Shown here in pieces: positions 1-5,633 of a DNA stretch of 5,790 nt. Source of the stretch: Prevotellaceae bacterium (GTDB lineage Bacteria; Bacteroidota; Bacteroidia; Bacteroidales; UBA932); assembly GCA_031267155.1 (NCBI GenBank), contig JAIRZR010000464.1:1-5790 (forward strand), given 5' to 3'. The stretch's first letter is position 1, and each line of letters starts with the position of its first letter. The notes under the pieces are model-generated. The model was not told where the DNA came from and did no database searches. It worked only from the letters and a program-made list of their open reading frames with translations. The position numbers and the translations under genes were made by a program.

Positions 1-254
1 CGTACAACAGGATACTGTTTAGTCCAGTCCCATTTGTCGTAGATATAAAGTCCTTCGAACAGGTCTTTCCGTCCGCTGAACAGGGCGTCAAATGTGCTTA
101 TCAGCAACGATTTTCCAAACCGGCGGGGACGGGACAGAAAATAAGCTTTTCCCCTGCTGACCATTCTGTATATGCTTTCCGTTTTATCGACATACAGATA
201 ATCCTTGCTGCGTAAATCGGAGAACGACTGTATTCCTATGGGTAATTTCTTCAT
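1..254 (-). CDS. AAA-ATPase-like / PD-(D/E)XK family protein, N-terminal part (runs off left edge)
   Basis: The 84 complete codons visible begin MKKLPIGIQSFSDLRSKDYL and match the start of the AAA-ATPase-like family (PF09820), which usually carries a PD-(D/E)XK nuclease-like domain at its C-terminus. The diagnostic features are YVDKT at residues 21-25 and SRPRRFGKSL at 41-50, the family's P-loop-like ATP-binding signature. FEGLYIYD follows at about 66-73. Full-length members are usually around 500 residues or more, so most of the gene, including any nuclease domain, lies outside the window. These genes are abundant, often multicopy, in Bacteroidales, and their function is not established; links to mobile DNA or defence are speculation. 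The start is set by a -7 box 18 bp upstream. The gene is divergent from the deoxyhypusine-synthase-like gene. Confidence 0.85.
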   Translation of the reverse strand, partial: MKKLPIGIQSFSDLRSKDYLYVDKTESIYRMVSRGKAYFLSRPRRFGKSLLISTFDALFSGRKDLFEGLYIYDKWDWTKQYPVV

Positions 255-272
255 TTTACTCTAAATTTTTTG

Positions 273-280
273 CAAATGTA
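273..280 (-). promoter_or_regulatory. Bacteroidota-type -7 box for the AAA-ATPase-like gene
   Basis: On the minus strand the sequence reads TACATTTG, an exact match to the Bacteroidota TAnnTTTG -7 consensus, ending 18 bp before the ATG of the AAA-ATPase-like gene. No TTG is present at the usual -33 spacing, so only half of the promoter is convincing. The implied leader is only about 10-12 nt. Confidence 0.45.
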
Positions 281-390
281 CAACTATTTTTGGATAAATG
301 AATTTATCCTTAATTTCTAAGTATCTTTCGGCATATTTCAAAAATGTCGGATTATGCATTGGATGGATTCCAGACAGGCTGACCGGTAAT

Positions 391-408
391 TTTGTCGTAT
401 GAGACAAA
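391..408. repeat. Small perfect hairpin flanked by 9-bp direct repeats
   Basis: TTTGTC (391-396) and GACAAA (403-408) form a perfect 6-bp stem around a 6-nt loop. Identical ACAGGCTGA copies lie 8 bp to the left (374-382) and 6 bp to the right (415-423). No T-run follows on either strand, so it is not an intrinsic terminator. It could be an operator in the divergent promoter region, or chance. Confidence 0.3.
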
Positions 409-492
409 GCCCAAACAGGCTGAAATCGTTTTGGAAAGAATAACAGCAAACTACAGTATTGTATTGATACAGATTATATTTCTATTTTTTAA

Positions 493-522
493 TTGTGTAT
501 TCAATTAATTCAATTAATTTTG
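493..522 (+). promoter_or_regulatory. Promoter for the deoxyhypusine-synthase-like/TatA/regulator/GNAT cluster
   Basis: TTG at 493-495 is followed, after exactly 19 bp, by TAATTTTG at 515-522. This matches the Bacteroidota housekeeping promoter (TTG-N19-21-TAnnTTTG). Transcription would start near 528-530, giving a leader of about 36 nt before the ATG at 566. The spacer contains the short direct repeat TCAATTAAT/CAATTAAT. No other convincing promoter was seen before the next three plus-strand genes. Confidence 0.65.
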
Positions 523-565
523 CGGGCAAATACGGATGAAAATTTGATATTAAAAGTAAGGACAA

Positions 566-1543
566 ATGGAAAGGAAACGTAAGGCAATATCTTCTTTTAT
601 AGAAAAATACTTTCTTCATTTTAACGCCGCTACTTTGGTTGATGCAGCTAAGGCGTACGAAAATGCATTGAGTCAGGGACAAAAAATGATGATAACTCTT
701 GGCGGAGCGATGAGCACCGCCGAGCTGGGAAAACTGTTAGCAGAGATGATTCGGCAGGACAAAGTTCAAATTATCACCTGTACAGGCGCCAATCTTGAGG
801 AAGATATCATGAATCTTGTCGCGCACAAAAGTTACAGGAGAGTGCCGCATTACAGGGATTTGACTCCACATGACGAATGGGCGCTTCTGGAAAAGGGACT
901 TAACCGCGTGACGGACACCTGCATTCCCGAAGAAGAAGCTTTCCGCCGCCTGCAAAAGCATATCCACGAACAGTGGAAAACCGCCGAAAATGCCGGCGAA
1001 AGATACTTTCCCCACGAATATATGTACAGGATGCTGCTTTCCGGCGACTTGAAGCAATATTACGAAATAGATCCCGCCGATAGCTGGATGCTTGCGGCGG
1101 CGGAGAAAAACCTGCCGATAGTCGTTCCCGGCTGGGAAGATTCAACGATGGGAAATATTTTTGCATCTTACTGTATTAAAGGAGATCTGAAACCTTCGAC
1201 AATGAAATCGGGTATTGAGTACATGACTTTCCTTGCCGACTGGTACACTAAAAATTCCGGTTCCGGAATCGGCTTTTTCCAGATTGGAGGAGGGATTTCC
1301 GGAGATTTCCCGATTTGCGTTGTGCCGATGCTGTATCAGGATTTGGAACTGGAGACAACCCCGTTCTGGAGTTATTTCTGCCAAATATCCGATTCCACAA
1401 CCAGTTACGGCTCGTATTCGGGAGCTGTTCCCAACGAAAAAATAACATGGGGAAAGCTGGGTATTGATACTCCCAAGTTTATAATAGAATCGGATGCAAC
1501 AATTGTCGCTCCGCTTATATTTGCATGGCTTTTAGATATGTAG
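566..1543 (+). CDS. Deoxyhypusine-synthase family protein (bacterial type)
   Basis: This 325-residue protein belongs to the deoxyhypusine synthase fold (PF01916), NAD-dependent enzymes that transfer the aminobutyl group of spermidine. Visible family blocks are TGANLEED at 73-80 (eukaryotic GGxEED), AAAEKNLPIVVPGWEDSTMGN at 177-197, IGGG at 240-243 and NEKITWGKLG at 290-299. Lys297 in WGK corresponds to the catalytic lysine of the human enzyme (Lys329), with Glu291 and Trp295 also kept. Several polyamine-contacting residues differ (see findings). Bacteria have no eIF5A, so true hypusination is unlikely; some bacterial members are known to make homospermidine, but the substrate here is unknown. 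The start is supported by AAGGA at 558-562 and by alignment with the usual N-terminus of the family (FIExxxLHFNAA). It is the first gene of a plus-strand cluster; tatA follows after 36 bp. Confidence 0.9.
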   Translation: MERKRKAISSFIEKYFLHFNAATLVDAAKAYENALSQGQKMMITLGGAMSTAELGKLLAEMIRQDKVQIITCTGANLEEDIMNLVAHKSYRRVPHYRDLTPHDEWALLEKGLNRVTDTCIPEEEAFRRLQKHIHEQWKTAENAGERYFPHEYMYRMLLSGDLKQYYEIDPADSWMLAAAEKNLPIVVPGWEDSTMGNIFASYCIKGDLKPSTMKSGIEYMTFLADWYTKNSGSGIGFFQIGGGISGDFPICVVPMLYQDLELETTPFWSYFCQISDSTTSYGSYSGAVPNEKITWGKLGIDTPKFIIESDATIVAPLIFAWLLDM

Positions 1544-1579
1544 TAATTTAAATATGTTAATTAAAATAATTTGTTTGGT

Positions 1580-1792
1580 ATGAACACACTTTTGTTTTTG
1601 GGCGGTTTGGGCATGCCCGAGATTATTCTTATTGCCCTGGTAGTTCTGCTTTTGTTTGGCGGAAAGAAAATTCCAGAACTGATGAAAGGAATAGGGAAAG
1701 GCGTCAAAAGTTTTAAGGACGGAGTGAAAGGTATTGAAGATGATATCAATTCTTCACTTGAAGAGGACAACAGCCGGAAACTGGACGAATAG
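1580..1792 (+). CDS. tatA: Sec-independent protein translocase subunit TatA
   Basis: This 70-residue protein has classic TatA/Hcf106 architecture. There is a short periplasmic N-terminus with a polar residue (Glu14), one transmembrane helix (about 14-26), the FGGKKIPEL hinge (26-34), an amphipathic helix (about 35-52, GIGKGVKSFKDG) and a short acidic tail. TatA oligomers form the passage for folded twin-arginine substrates across the inner membrane, working with TatC and sometimes TatB. Neither partner is in the window. I chose ATG 1580 because Bacteroidales homologues start MNxLLF; an in-frame TTG at 1571 would add only Met-Phe-Gly. The upstream region has no Shine-Dalgarno. The response regulator gene starts 9 bp after the stop, implying co-transcription. 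TatA versus TatE cannot be told apart here. Confidence 0.9.
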   Translation: MNTLLFLGGLGMPEIILIALVVLLLFGGKKIPELMKGIGKGVKSFKDGVKGIEDDINSSLEEDNSRKLDE

Positions 1793-1801
1793 CTTCGAGA
1801 C

Positions 1802-2968
1802 ATGAAAGTACTTGTTGTCGATGACGAGCGCAGTATCCGCAATTCGCTGAAAGATATTCTGGAATATGAAAATATTGAAGTTGTCCTGGCGGAGAACGGC
1901 AGTTCGGCAATAGAGATTTTCCAGAAAAATGTATTCGACCTGGTATTTTGCGACATCAAAATGCCGGGTATGGACGGCATAGAGGCGCTCGAAAAAATGC
2001 AGGAATTTAATGCGGATATTCCCGTGGTGATGATTTCGGGACATGGAAATATCGATACTGCGGTGGAATGTATCAAGAAAGGCGCATACGATTTCATCGA
2101 AAAGCCTCTCGATCTCAACAGAATACTTATTACTCTGCGAAACGCTACCGACAAAACTGCTCTGGTTAAGGAAACAAAGAAACTTCAACGCAAAGTAGCT
2201 AAAACCAATGAAATAGTGGGCAACTCGGAAAGCATTCAAAAGGTCAAGGATATTATCGACCGTGTGGCTCCGACCGAAGCCCGCGTTCTTATAACCGGCT
2301 CCAATGGAACGGGCAAGGAACTGGTCGCCCGCTGGCTGCACGAGAAAAGCAACAGAGCGGCAAATGTTTTTATCGAAGTGAACTGCGCCGCCATACCTTC
2401 CGAGCTGATCGAAAGCGAATTGTTTGGACATGAAAAAGGCTCGTTTACTTCTGCAATAAAACAGCATAAGGGCAAGTTTGAACAGGCTAACGGAGGCACT
2501 ATCTTCCTTGATGAAATAGGCGATATGAGTCTGGCTGCCCAGGCAAAGGTGCTCAGAGCATTGCAGGAGAATAAGGTGCTCAGGGTGGGAAGCGACAAGG
2601 ATATTGTTGTGGACGTGAGGGTTATTGCGGCTACAAATAAAAATCTCCGCGAAGAAATCGAAAAGGGAAATTTCAGGGAAGACCTTTATCACCGTCTCAG
2701 CGTGATAGTAATCCATGTGCCTGCATTAAACGATCGCAGGGAGGATATTCCCCTGCTGGCAGAGCATTTTATTACCGAAATATGCGACGAGTACAGTATC
2801 CCCAAAATGGAAATCACCGAAGACGCTCTCGCCGAACTCCGGGAACTTAACTGGACGGGAAATATCCGCGAATTTCGTAATGTTATCGAAAGGCTTATAA
2901 TTTTATGCGATAAAATCATAGAAGCGCAGGACGTCCGCACTTATGCAAACCCGCTGTTCGAAAATTGA
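1802..2968 (+). CDS. Sigma-54-dependent response regulator (receiver + AAA+), no HTH domain
   Basis: This 388-residue NtrC-family protein has a receiver domain (1 to about 115) with acidic residues Asp7-Asp8, phosphoacceptor Asp51 (CDIKMPGMDG), Ser79 and Lys101. A linker leads to a sigma-54 AAA+ domain (about 138-365). This carries Walker A GSNGTGKE (166-173), a GAFTGA-type sigma-54 contact loop written GSFTSA (213-218), Walker B FLDEIG (235-240), and FREDLYHRL (291-299) with candidate arginine fingers. WTGNIREFRNVIERLIIL (351-368) is the usual end of the AAA+ module. The protein stops about 20 residues later, where NtrC members normally have a Fis-type helix-turn-helix, and no such sequence follows in any frame before the next gene. 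It should activate RNA polymerase-sigma54 after phosphorylation by an unseen kinase, perhaps from solution. It is 9 bp downstream of tatA. Confidence 0.93.
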   Translation: MKVLVVDDERSIRNSLKDILEYENIEVVLAENGSSAIEIFQKNVFDLVFCDIKMPGMDGIEALEKMQEFNADIPVVMISGHGNIDTAVECIKKGAYDFIEKPLDLNRILITLRNATDKTALVKETKKLQRKVAKTNEIVGNSESIQKVKDIIDRVAPTEARVLITGSNGTGKELVARWLHEKSNRAANVFIEVNCAAIPSELIESELFGHEKGSFTSAIKQHKGKFEQANGGTIFLDEIGDMSLAAQAKVLRALQENKVLRVGSDKDIVVDVRVIAATNKNLREEIEKGNFREDLYHRLSVIVIHVPALNDRREDIPLLAEHFITEICDEYSIPKMEITEDALAELRELNWTGNIREFRNVIERLIILCDKIIEAQDVRTYANPLFEN

Positions 2969-3005
2969 GAATGTCAGGCGATTGACGCTTTGAAATACAG
3001 TTAAG

Positions 3006-3479
3006 ATGGATACAGATATTGTCTATAAAAACCTGGAGACCGAAGAAGAAATCTCGGGTGCAAAAAAGCTGATTCTTGCATATATTCAATGGCTGAATCA
3101 TGATTTATCGTTTCAAAACATTGATGATGAATTAAATTATTTCCCCAAAAAATACAGCGAACCCGAAGGTGCTTTCCTTATTGCCAGGGGAGATAATGAG
3201 CTTGTCGGATGTGTCGGAATAAAAAAACTTGAAGACGGAATCTGTGAGATGAAAAGGCTTTTTGTGAATGACAGTTACAGAGGAAACGGTGTAGGGAGAA
3301 AATTAGTTGAAATGATTGTGCAGGAAGCAAGGTTGAAACATTATGAGAAAATGAGACTTGATACGCTGGATACCATGGAAGATGCACTAAATATATACCG
3401 TAAAAGCGGTTTTTATGAAATCGAAGCTTACTATAACAATCCGGCAGACGGAGTGGTATATCTGGAGAAAATATTGTAG
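3006..3479 (+). CDS. GNAT-family N-acetyltransferase
   Basis: This 157-residue protein has the Gcn5-related acetyltransferase fold (PF00583-like). Beta-strand 4 reads CEMKRLFV (80-87), followed by the acetyl-CoA pyrophosphate loop YRGNGVGRKL (91-100), matching R/QxxGxG/A, and its helix. IYRKSGFYEIEAYYNNP (130-146) is the C-terminal motif B region containing the common Tyr that serves as general acid. Members acetylate amino groups on small molecules, peptides or proteins using acetyl-CoA in the cytoplasm; the acceptor cannot be predicted. The length is typical for a single-domain GNAT. It starts 37 bp after the regulator with no clear Shine-Dalgarno, so it is probably read from the upstream promoter, although a weak promoter in the gap cannot be excluded. 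It is convergent with the cyclase-family gene. Confidence 0.88.
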   Translation: MDTDIVYKNLETEEEISGAKKLILAYIQWLNHDLSFQNIDDELNYFPKKYSEPEGAFLIARGDNELVGCVGIKKLEDGICEMKRLFVNDSYRGNGVGRKLVEMIVQEARLKHYEKMRLDTLDTMEDALNIYRKSGFYEIEAYYNNPADGVVYLEKIL

Positions 3480-3490
3480 AAAACAAATAA

Positions 3491-3646
3491 GTCCCCAATA
3501 TTTTATCACAGGAGATTAAGAAAACAATCAATTCCAAAATAGAAGACGTAGAAAAGGTCGAAACTTTTTACCCAAATCGTTTTGACGATTTAGCGATGGA
3601 ATTTGTCAATTCCCCTGTTTTTGCTATTACAGGAAGAAGTCTTTGA
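3491..3646 (+). pseudogene. Coding-like remnant without a start codon
   Basis: The frame 3491-3646 reads as protein-like sequence of 51 codons, including IEDVEKVETFYPNRFDDLAM and then EFVNSPVFAITGRSL before a TGA. It has balanced amphipathic composition and codon use similar to the neighbours. There is no ATG, GTG or TTG near its beginning: the frame opens after a TAA at 3488-3490, and the only ATG is late, at 3596. AGGAG (3510-3514) lies just before an ATT codon, which is not a normal start. I do not recognise the family. The likeliest reading is a decayed gene fragment whose 3' part was lost, perhaps where the palindromic element at 3658 now lies. It may also be chance coding potential. Confidence 0.35.
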
Positions 3647-3657
3647 GATATACCCGC

Positions 3658-3759
3658 TTATACTGTGCGCGGCTAAAATTGTGAGATAAAAATGTAGAAA
3701 TACTTTACTTCCTTTGACGTAAGCCCACAATGCACAAAAATATCCCGCGCATAGTATAA
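3658..3759. repeat. Palindrome-bounded element (MITE-like) of about 102 bp
   Basis: TTATACTGTGCGCGG (3658-3672) is matched in inverted orientation by CCGCGCATAGTATAA (3745-3759), 14 of 15 positions agreeing, around a 72-bp A/T-rich centre. There is no coding capacity inside and no clear target-site duplication at the edges. The left arm and adjoining bases (3661-3699) recur in inverted orientation at 5634-5673, so the arm belongs to a dispersed repeat. It could be a miniature transposable element, or a REP/BIME-like intergenic repeat placed between convergent genes. Confidence 0.55.
3661..3699 (+). repeat. Dispersed repeat, copy 1
   Basis: These 39 bp match the reverse complement of 5634-5673 with one substitution (GAGATAAA versus GAGACAAA) and one single-base gap in a G run. 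Shared blocks include TACTGTGCGCGG, CTAAAATTGTGAGA and AAAAATGTAGAA. Weaker similarity may continue rightwards to about 3735 through TTTGAC and GTA(A/G)GC. The pair faces inward on either side of the SDR-cyclase unit. Confidence 0.8.
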
Positions 3760-3799
3760 AATCAAAATGTAACCCTGTCCCCCCCCTGTGAACAGAATC

Positions 3800-4441
3800 T
3801 CAGTCCGTTATTGCAATAGCTCTGACTGGGGAGCCGTCGCGCCCCTGCAGTTTTAGCGGGAGCGAGAAAAAAGTAAACACCTCATTGTCGGGAAGCTGTT
3901 CCATATTTGCCAGTCCTTCGACAATCAGGATACCTGCGCCCAGCATTTTTATATGGACATACTGCCAGTCTTCGCCATTGGGCGTAGGCATATCCATCCC
4001 AACCAGTCCGATATTTTTTTCGACAAACCAGTCGGCAAGCGATTTCGAGACATACGGGAATCCCGAGAAAAAGGACTGTTCGGGAAAATGTTTTTCCCAT
4101 CCCGTATGCAGTAAAATACAGCATCCCTGTTCGATGAAGCTGAGGTATGGCTGCATGTCTTCCGCTTCGATCGCTTCGCCCGGCTGTTTGCCTGTCAAAT
4201 CGACCTTAACCGCTTTCACCACGCAGCGTTCCAGAGCGATTTCGTCGATACATTCGCCGTTGTTGAAAAAGTGGCGGGGAGCGTCGATATGCGTTCCCTG
4301 ATGCGTCGAAGTGGTCAGGCGCGAAAGATTGTATCCCAAAGTTTCCAGAGTACAGTGCCATGTTATTGCGAATTTGGGATCCATCGGCATTGTCGGCGCT
4401 CCGTTGAACATGGGAGCGGTCAAATCAATTATCTTACCCAT
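3800..4441 (-). CDS. Cyclase-family metal-dependent hydrolase (KynB-like)
   Basis: This 213-residue protein belongs to the cyclase family (PF04199), which includes N-formylkynurenine hydrolase KynB, isatin hydrolase and some polyketide cyclases. The metal-binding signature HQGTHIDAPRHF (47-58) supplies His47, His51 and Asp53, with His57 in the position of a catalytic/metal-site histidine. Other family landmarks are HTGW (112-115), GLVGMDMPTP (145-154), His163 and EGLANMEQLP (175-184) with the conserved Glu175. No signal peptide is visible, so it acts in the cytoplasm, probably with Zn or Mn. The substrate is unknown: there is no kynurenine-pathway neighbour, so a kynB name is not justified. 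It is the second gene of a minus-strand pair, 36 bp downstream of the SDR gene, with an A/T-rich gap and only a weak CAGGA upstream. Confidence 0.88.
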   Translation of the reverse strand: MGKIIDLTAPMFNGAPTMPMDPKFAITWHCTLETLGYNLSRLTTSTHQGTHIDAPRHFFNNGECIDEIALERCVVKAVKVDLTGKQPGEAIEAEDMQPYLSFIEQGCCILLHTGWEKHFPEQSFFSGFPYVSKSLADWFVEKNIGLVGMDMPTPNGEDWQYVHIKMLGAGILIVEGLANMEQLPDNEVFTFFSLPLKLQGRDGSPVRAIAITD

Positions 4442-4477
4442 AATAGTTTTAATTAAAATATCCTGTAAAAAAATAAA

Positions 4478-5278
4478 TCATTCGCTTCCCGCGAAGTTTG
4501 CAGTTTTGCCCAGACCTTCGGGACCCATCGCCAGATAGCCCGAATCGGCATAGAGATCGTGCCCCGTGATGACGGCGGCGTCGTCGCTGAGCAGGAATGC
4601 TATTGTTGCCGCAATCTGGCGCGGTTCCTGCAACTGCTGTAAAAGGTGGTATTCGCTCCATGCCTGCGGGGCGCTTTCGCGTGTTCCGTCGGGAGTAGCC
4701 TTTGCCACCTCGTCTGTCCATACCCATGCGGGACTTACGCAGTTGACGCGGATGTCCGGAGCCAGATCCATTGCCGCACAGCGAATAAGCTGTTTCACTG
4801 CTCCCTTTGCCGCGTTGTACGTCCAGCGCAGAGGCTGGGCAATATGTCCGGAGATGCTTGAGATGCATACAATCGCACCCTTTTTCCGCTGACGCTGTTT
4901 CACAAACTCGGCAATCATGCGCGCATAAGCTCCGGGACCCGCCATAAATGCGTGTACCCAGTCATCGTAGGTAGCGTCCAGCGCTTTCGCCGTAAACGGA
5001 AATGCGTTGTTGACGAGGAAATCAATCTCGCCAAACAACTCTCTCGCTTTCGACACAAGCAATTCGGGAGTATCTTTGTCTCCCATGTCACGGGCAACGA
5101 AAAACACTCTGTCCCCATATTTCTCCCTGAAACCGGCAAGCGCTTCCAAGCCTGTCTTTTCGCTGCGACCACAGAACAGAACGTTTACTCCTTCCTCGAG
5201 CAGACGCTCTACAGTCGCTTTTCCTATTCCTCTCGAACCGCCTGTAACTATGGCGGCTTTCCCATTTAAACCTTTCAT
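4478..5278 (-). CDS. Short-chain dehydrogenase/reductase (classical SDR)
   Basis: This 266-residue classical SDR has a Rossmann dinucleotide site TGGSRGIG (12-19), Asp65 in ARDMGD for adenine binding, VNNAF (89-93), catalytic Ser141 in CISSISG, and Tyr154/Lys158 in YNAAK, followed by IRVNCVSPAW (176-185). Arg16 and Arg38 (CGRS) after beta-strand 2 suggest NADP(H) preference. The usual NNAG is NNAF here. It oxidises or reduces a carbonyl/alcohol of unknown identity; FabG-like fold but not FabG by context. DLYADSGYLAMGPEGLG (241-257) forms the C-terminal segment. The start is ATG 5278, with no Shine-Dalgarno, about 140 bp below a good promoter. It is the first gene of a unit with the cyclase-family hydrolase, which probably acts on a related compound. 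Confidence 0.9.
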   Translation of the reverse strand: MKGLNGKAAIVTGGSRGIGKATVERLLEEGVNVLFCGRSEKTGLEALAGFREKYGDRVFFVARDMGDKDTPELLVSKARELFGEIDFLVNNAFPFTAKALDATYDDWVHAFMAGPGAYARMIAEFVKQRQRKKGAIVCISSISGHIAQPLRWTYNAAKGAVKQLIRCAAMDLAPDIRVNCVSPAWVWTDEVAKATPDGTRESAPQAWSEYHLLQQLQEPRQIAATIAFLLSDDAAVITGHDLYADSGYLAMGPEGLGKTANFAGSE

Positions 5279-5313
5279 ATCTATTAAGATTAAGAATTTA
5301 AAATATTAAATAA

Positions 5314-5355
5314 TTACTGTTCTTTTCAAACCGGCGTTTTCGGAACCGACAGTAA
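5314..5355 (-). promoter_or_regulatory. Inverted repeat in the SDR leader
   Basis: TTACTGT (5314-5320) and ACAGTAA (5349-5355) are perfect 7-bp inverted repeats with 28 bp between them, inside the predicted untranslated leader of the SDR-cyclase transcript. The interior contains further CGG/CCG complementarity. It could form an RNA stem or serve as a repressor half-site pair. It is not recognised as any known riboswitch. Confidence 0.3.
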
Positions 5356-5420
5356 GTTTCACGAAATTTTCCGCTTATTTCAATCCTGCACTGCCTGTCT
5401 GTATTTCCGTATTCCGGTCG

Positions 5421-5450
5421 CAAAGGTAAATAAAAAAAACCAATTGCAAA
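5421..5450 (-). promoter_or_regulatory. Promoter for the SDR-cyclase unit
   Basis: On the minus strand TTTG (5450-5447) is followed after 18 bp by TACCTTTG (5428-5421), an exact TAnnTTTG -7 box with near-ideal -33 spacing. The spacer includes a run of T residues. Transcription would begin near 5414, leaving a leader of about 135 nt before the SDR ATG, much longer than the roughly 36-nt leader predicted for the plus-strand cluster. Confidence 0.55.
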
Positions 5451-5503
5451 TCGAAAGCTTTACGACATGTATCCCCGGCATAATAAAACAGGCAGCAAAA
5501 CGT

Positions 5504-5620
5504 ACTACGAAGTAGTTCAAGCTTGCGCTTGATTCAAGTCCGTACGAAGTTGTAGAGGAGAGACGCTTTACCCCGTGCTTCGCTTGCACGGAGTTATCAA
5601 AATTGGACGCCTACGGTGTC
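5504..5620. repeat. Cluster of small hairpins (REP-like)
   Basis: Four short stems occur in a row: ACTAC/GTAGT (5504-5516), TCAAGC/GCTTGA (5517-5532), CCGTGC/GCACGG (5573-5591) and GACGCC/GGTGTC with one G-T pair (5606-5620). The word ACGAAGT recurs at 5507, 5544 and 5628. The combination resembles bacterial intergenic repeat units. No T-run follows a stem, so these are not obvious terminators. Confidence 0.45.
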
Positions 5621-5633
5621 AAAATACACGAAG

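Larger units (their letters stand above)
255..565. other. Divergent intergenic region
   Basis: This 311-bp gap separates two divergently transcribed genes. Its left end holds a minus-strand -7 box and its right end a full plus-strand promoter. Between them I see a 6-bp hairpin (TTTGTC/GACAAA, 391-408) bracketed by two copies of ACAGGCTGA (374-382 and 415-423), and otherwise A/T-rich sequence. The short open frames in it overlap the promoters, have no ribosome-binding context and resemble no protein I know, so no gene is called. Confidence 0.6.
3480..3799. other. Convergent intergenic region
   Basis: This 320-bp gap separates the 3' ends of the GNAT gene (plus) and the cyclase gene (minus). 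It holds a start-less coding remnant (3491-3646), a roughly 102-bp element bounded by 15-bp inverted repeats (3658-3759) and a C-rich run at 3779-3786. I found no GC-rich stem followed by a T-run on either strand, so how both transcripts end is unclear. Confidence 0.6.

Noticed and set aside
261..449. 62-residue open frame on the minus strand upstream of the AAA-ATPase-like gene
   Set aside because: It overlaps that gene's -7 box, has no ribosome-binding context and resembles no protein I know.
1568..1574. TAATTTG as a separate tatA promoter
   Set aside because: It lacks one base of the TAnnTTTG consensus and lies only 5 bp before the ATG, too close for a transcription start.
1571..1579. TTG as the start of TatA
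   Set aside because: ATG at 1580 gives the usual Bacteroidales N-terminus (MNxLLF); the TTG adds only three residues and has no Shine-Dalgarno.
1754..2716. 320-residue antisense open frame
   Set aside because: It lies opposite the response regulator, whose receiver and AAA+ motifs are unmistakable; the antisense product has no recognisable domain.
3786..3795. CTGT-GA-ACAG as a terminator for the cyclase transcript
   Set aside because: The stem is only 4 bp with a 2-nt loop, and no T-run follows on the minus strand.
4449..4868. 139-residue minus-strand frame overlapping the SDR
   Set aside because: It is a shifted-frame shadow of the SDR, rich in Arg, Gly and Ser, without family motifs.
5380..5589. 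69-residue open frame on the minus strand
   Set aside because: It runs through the hairpin cluster and the SDR promoter, and its sequence is dictated by repeats; no protein similarity is recognised.
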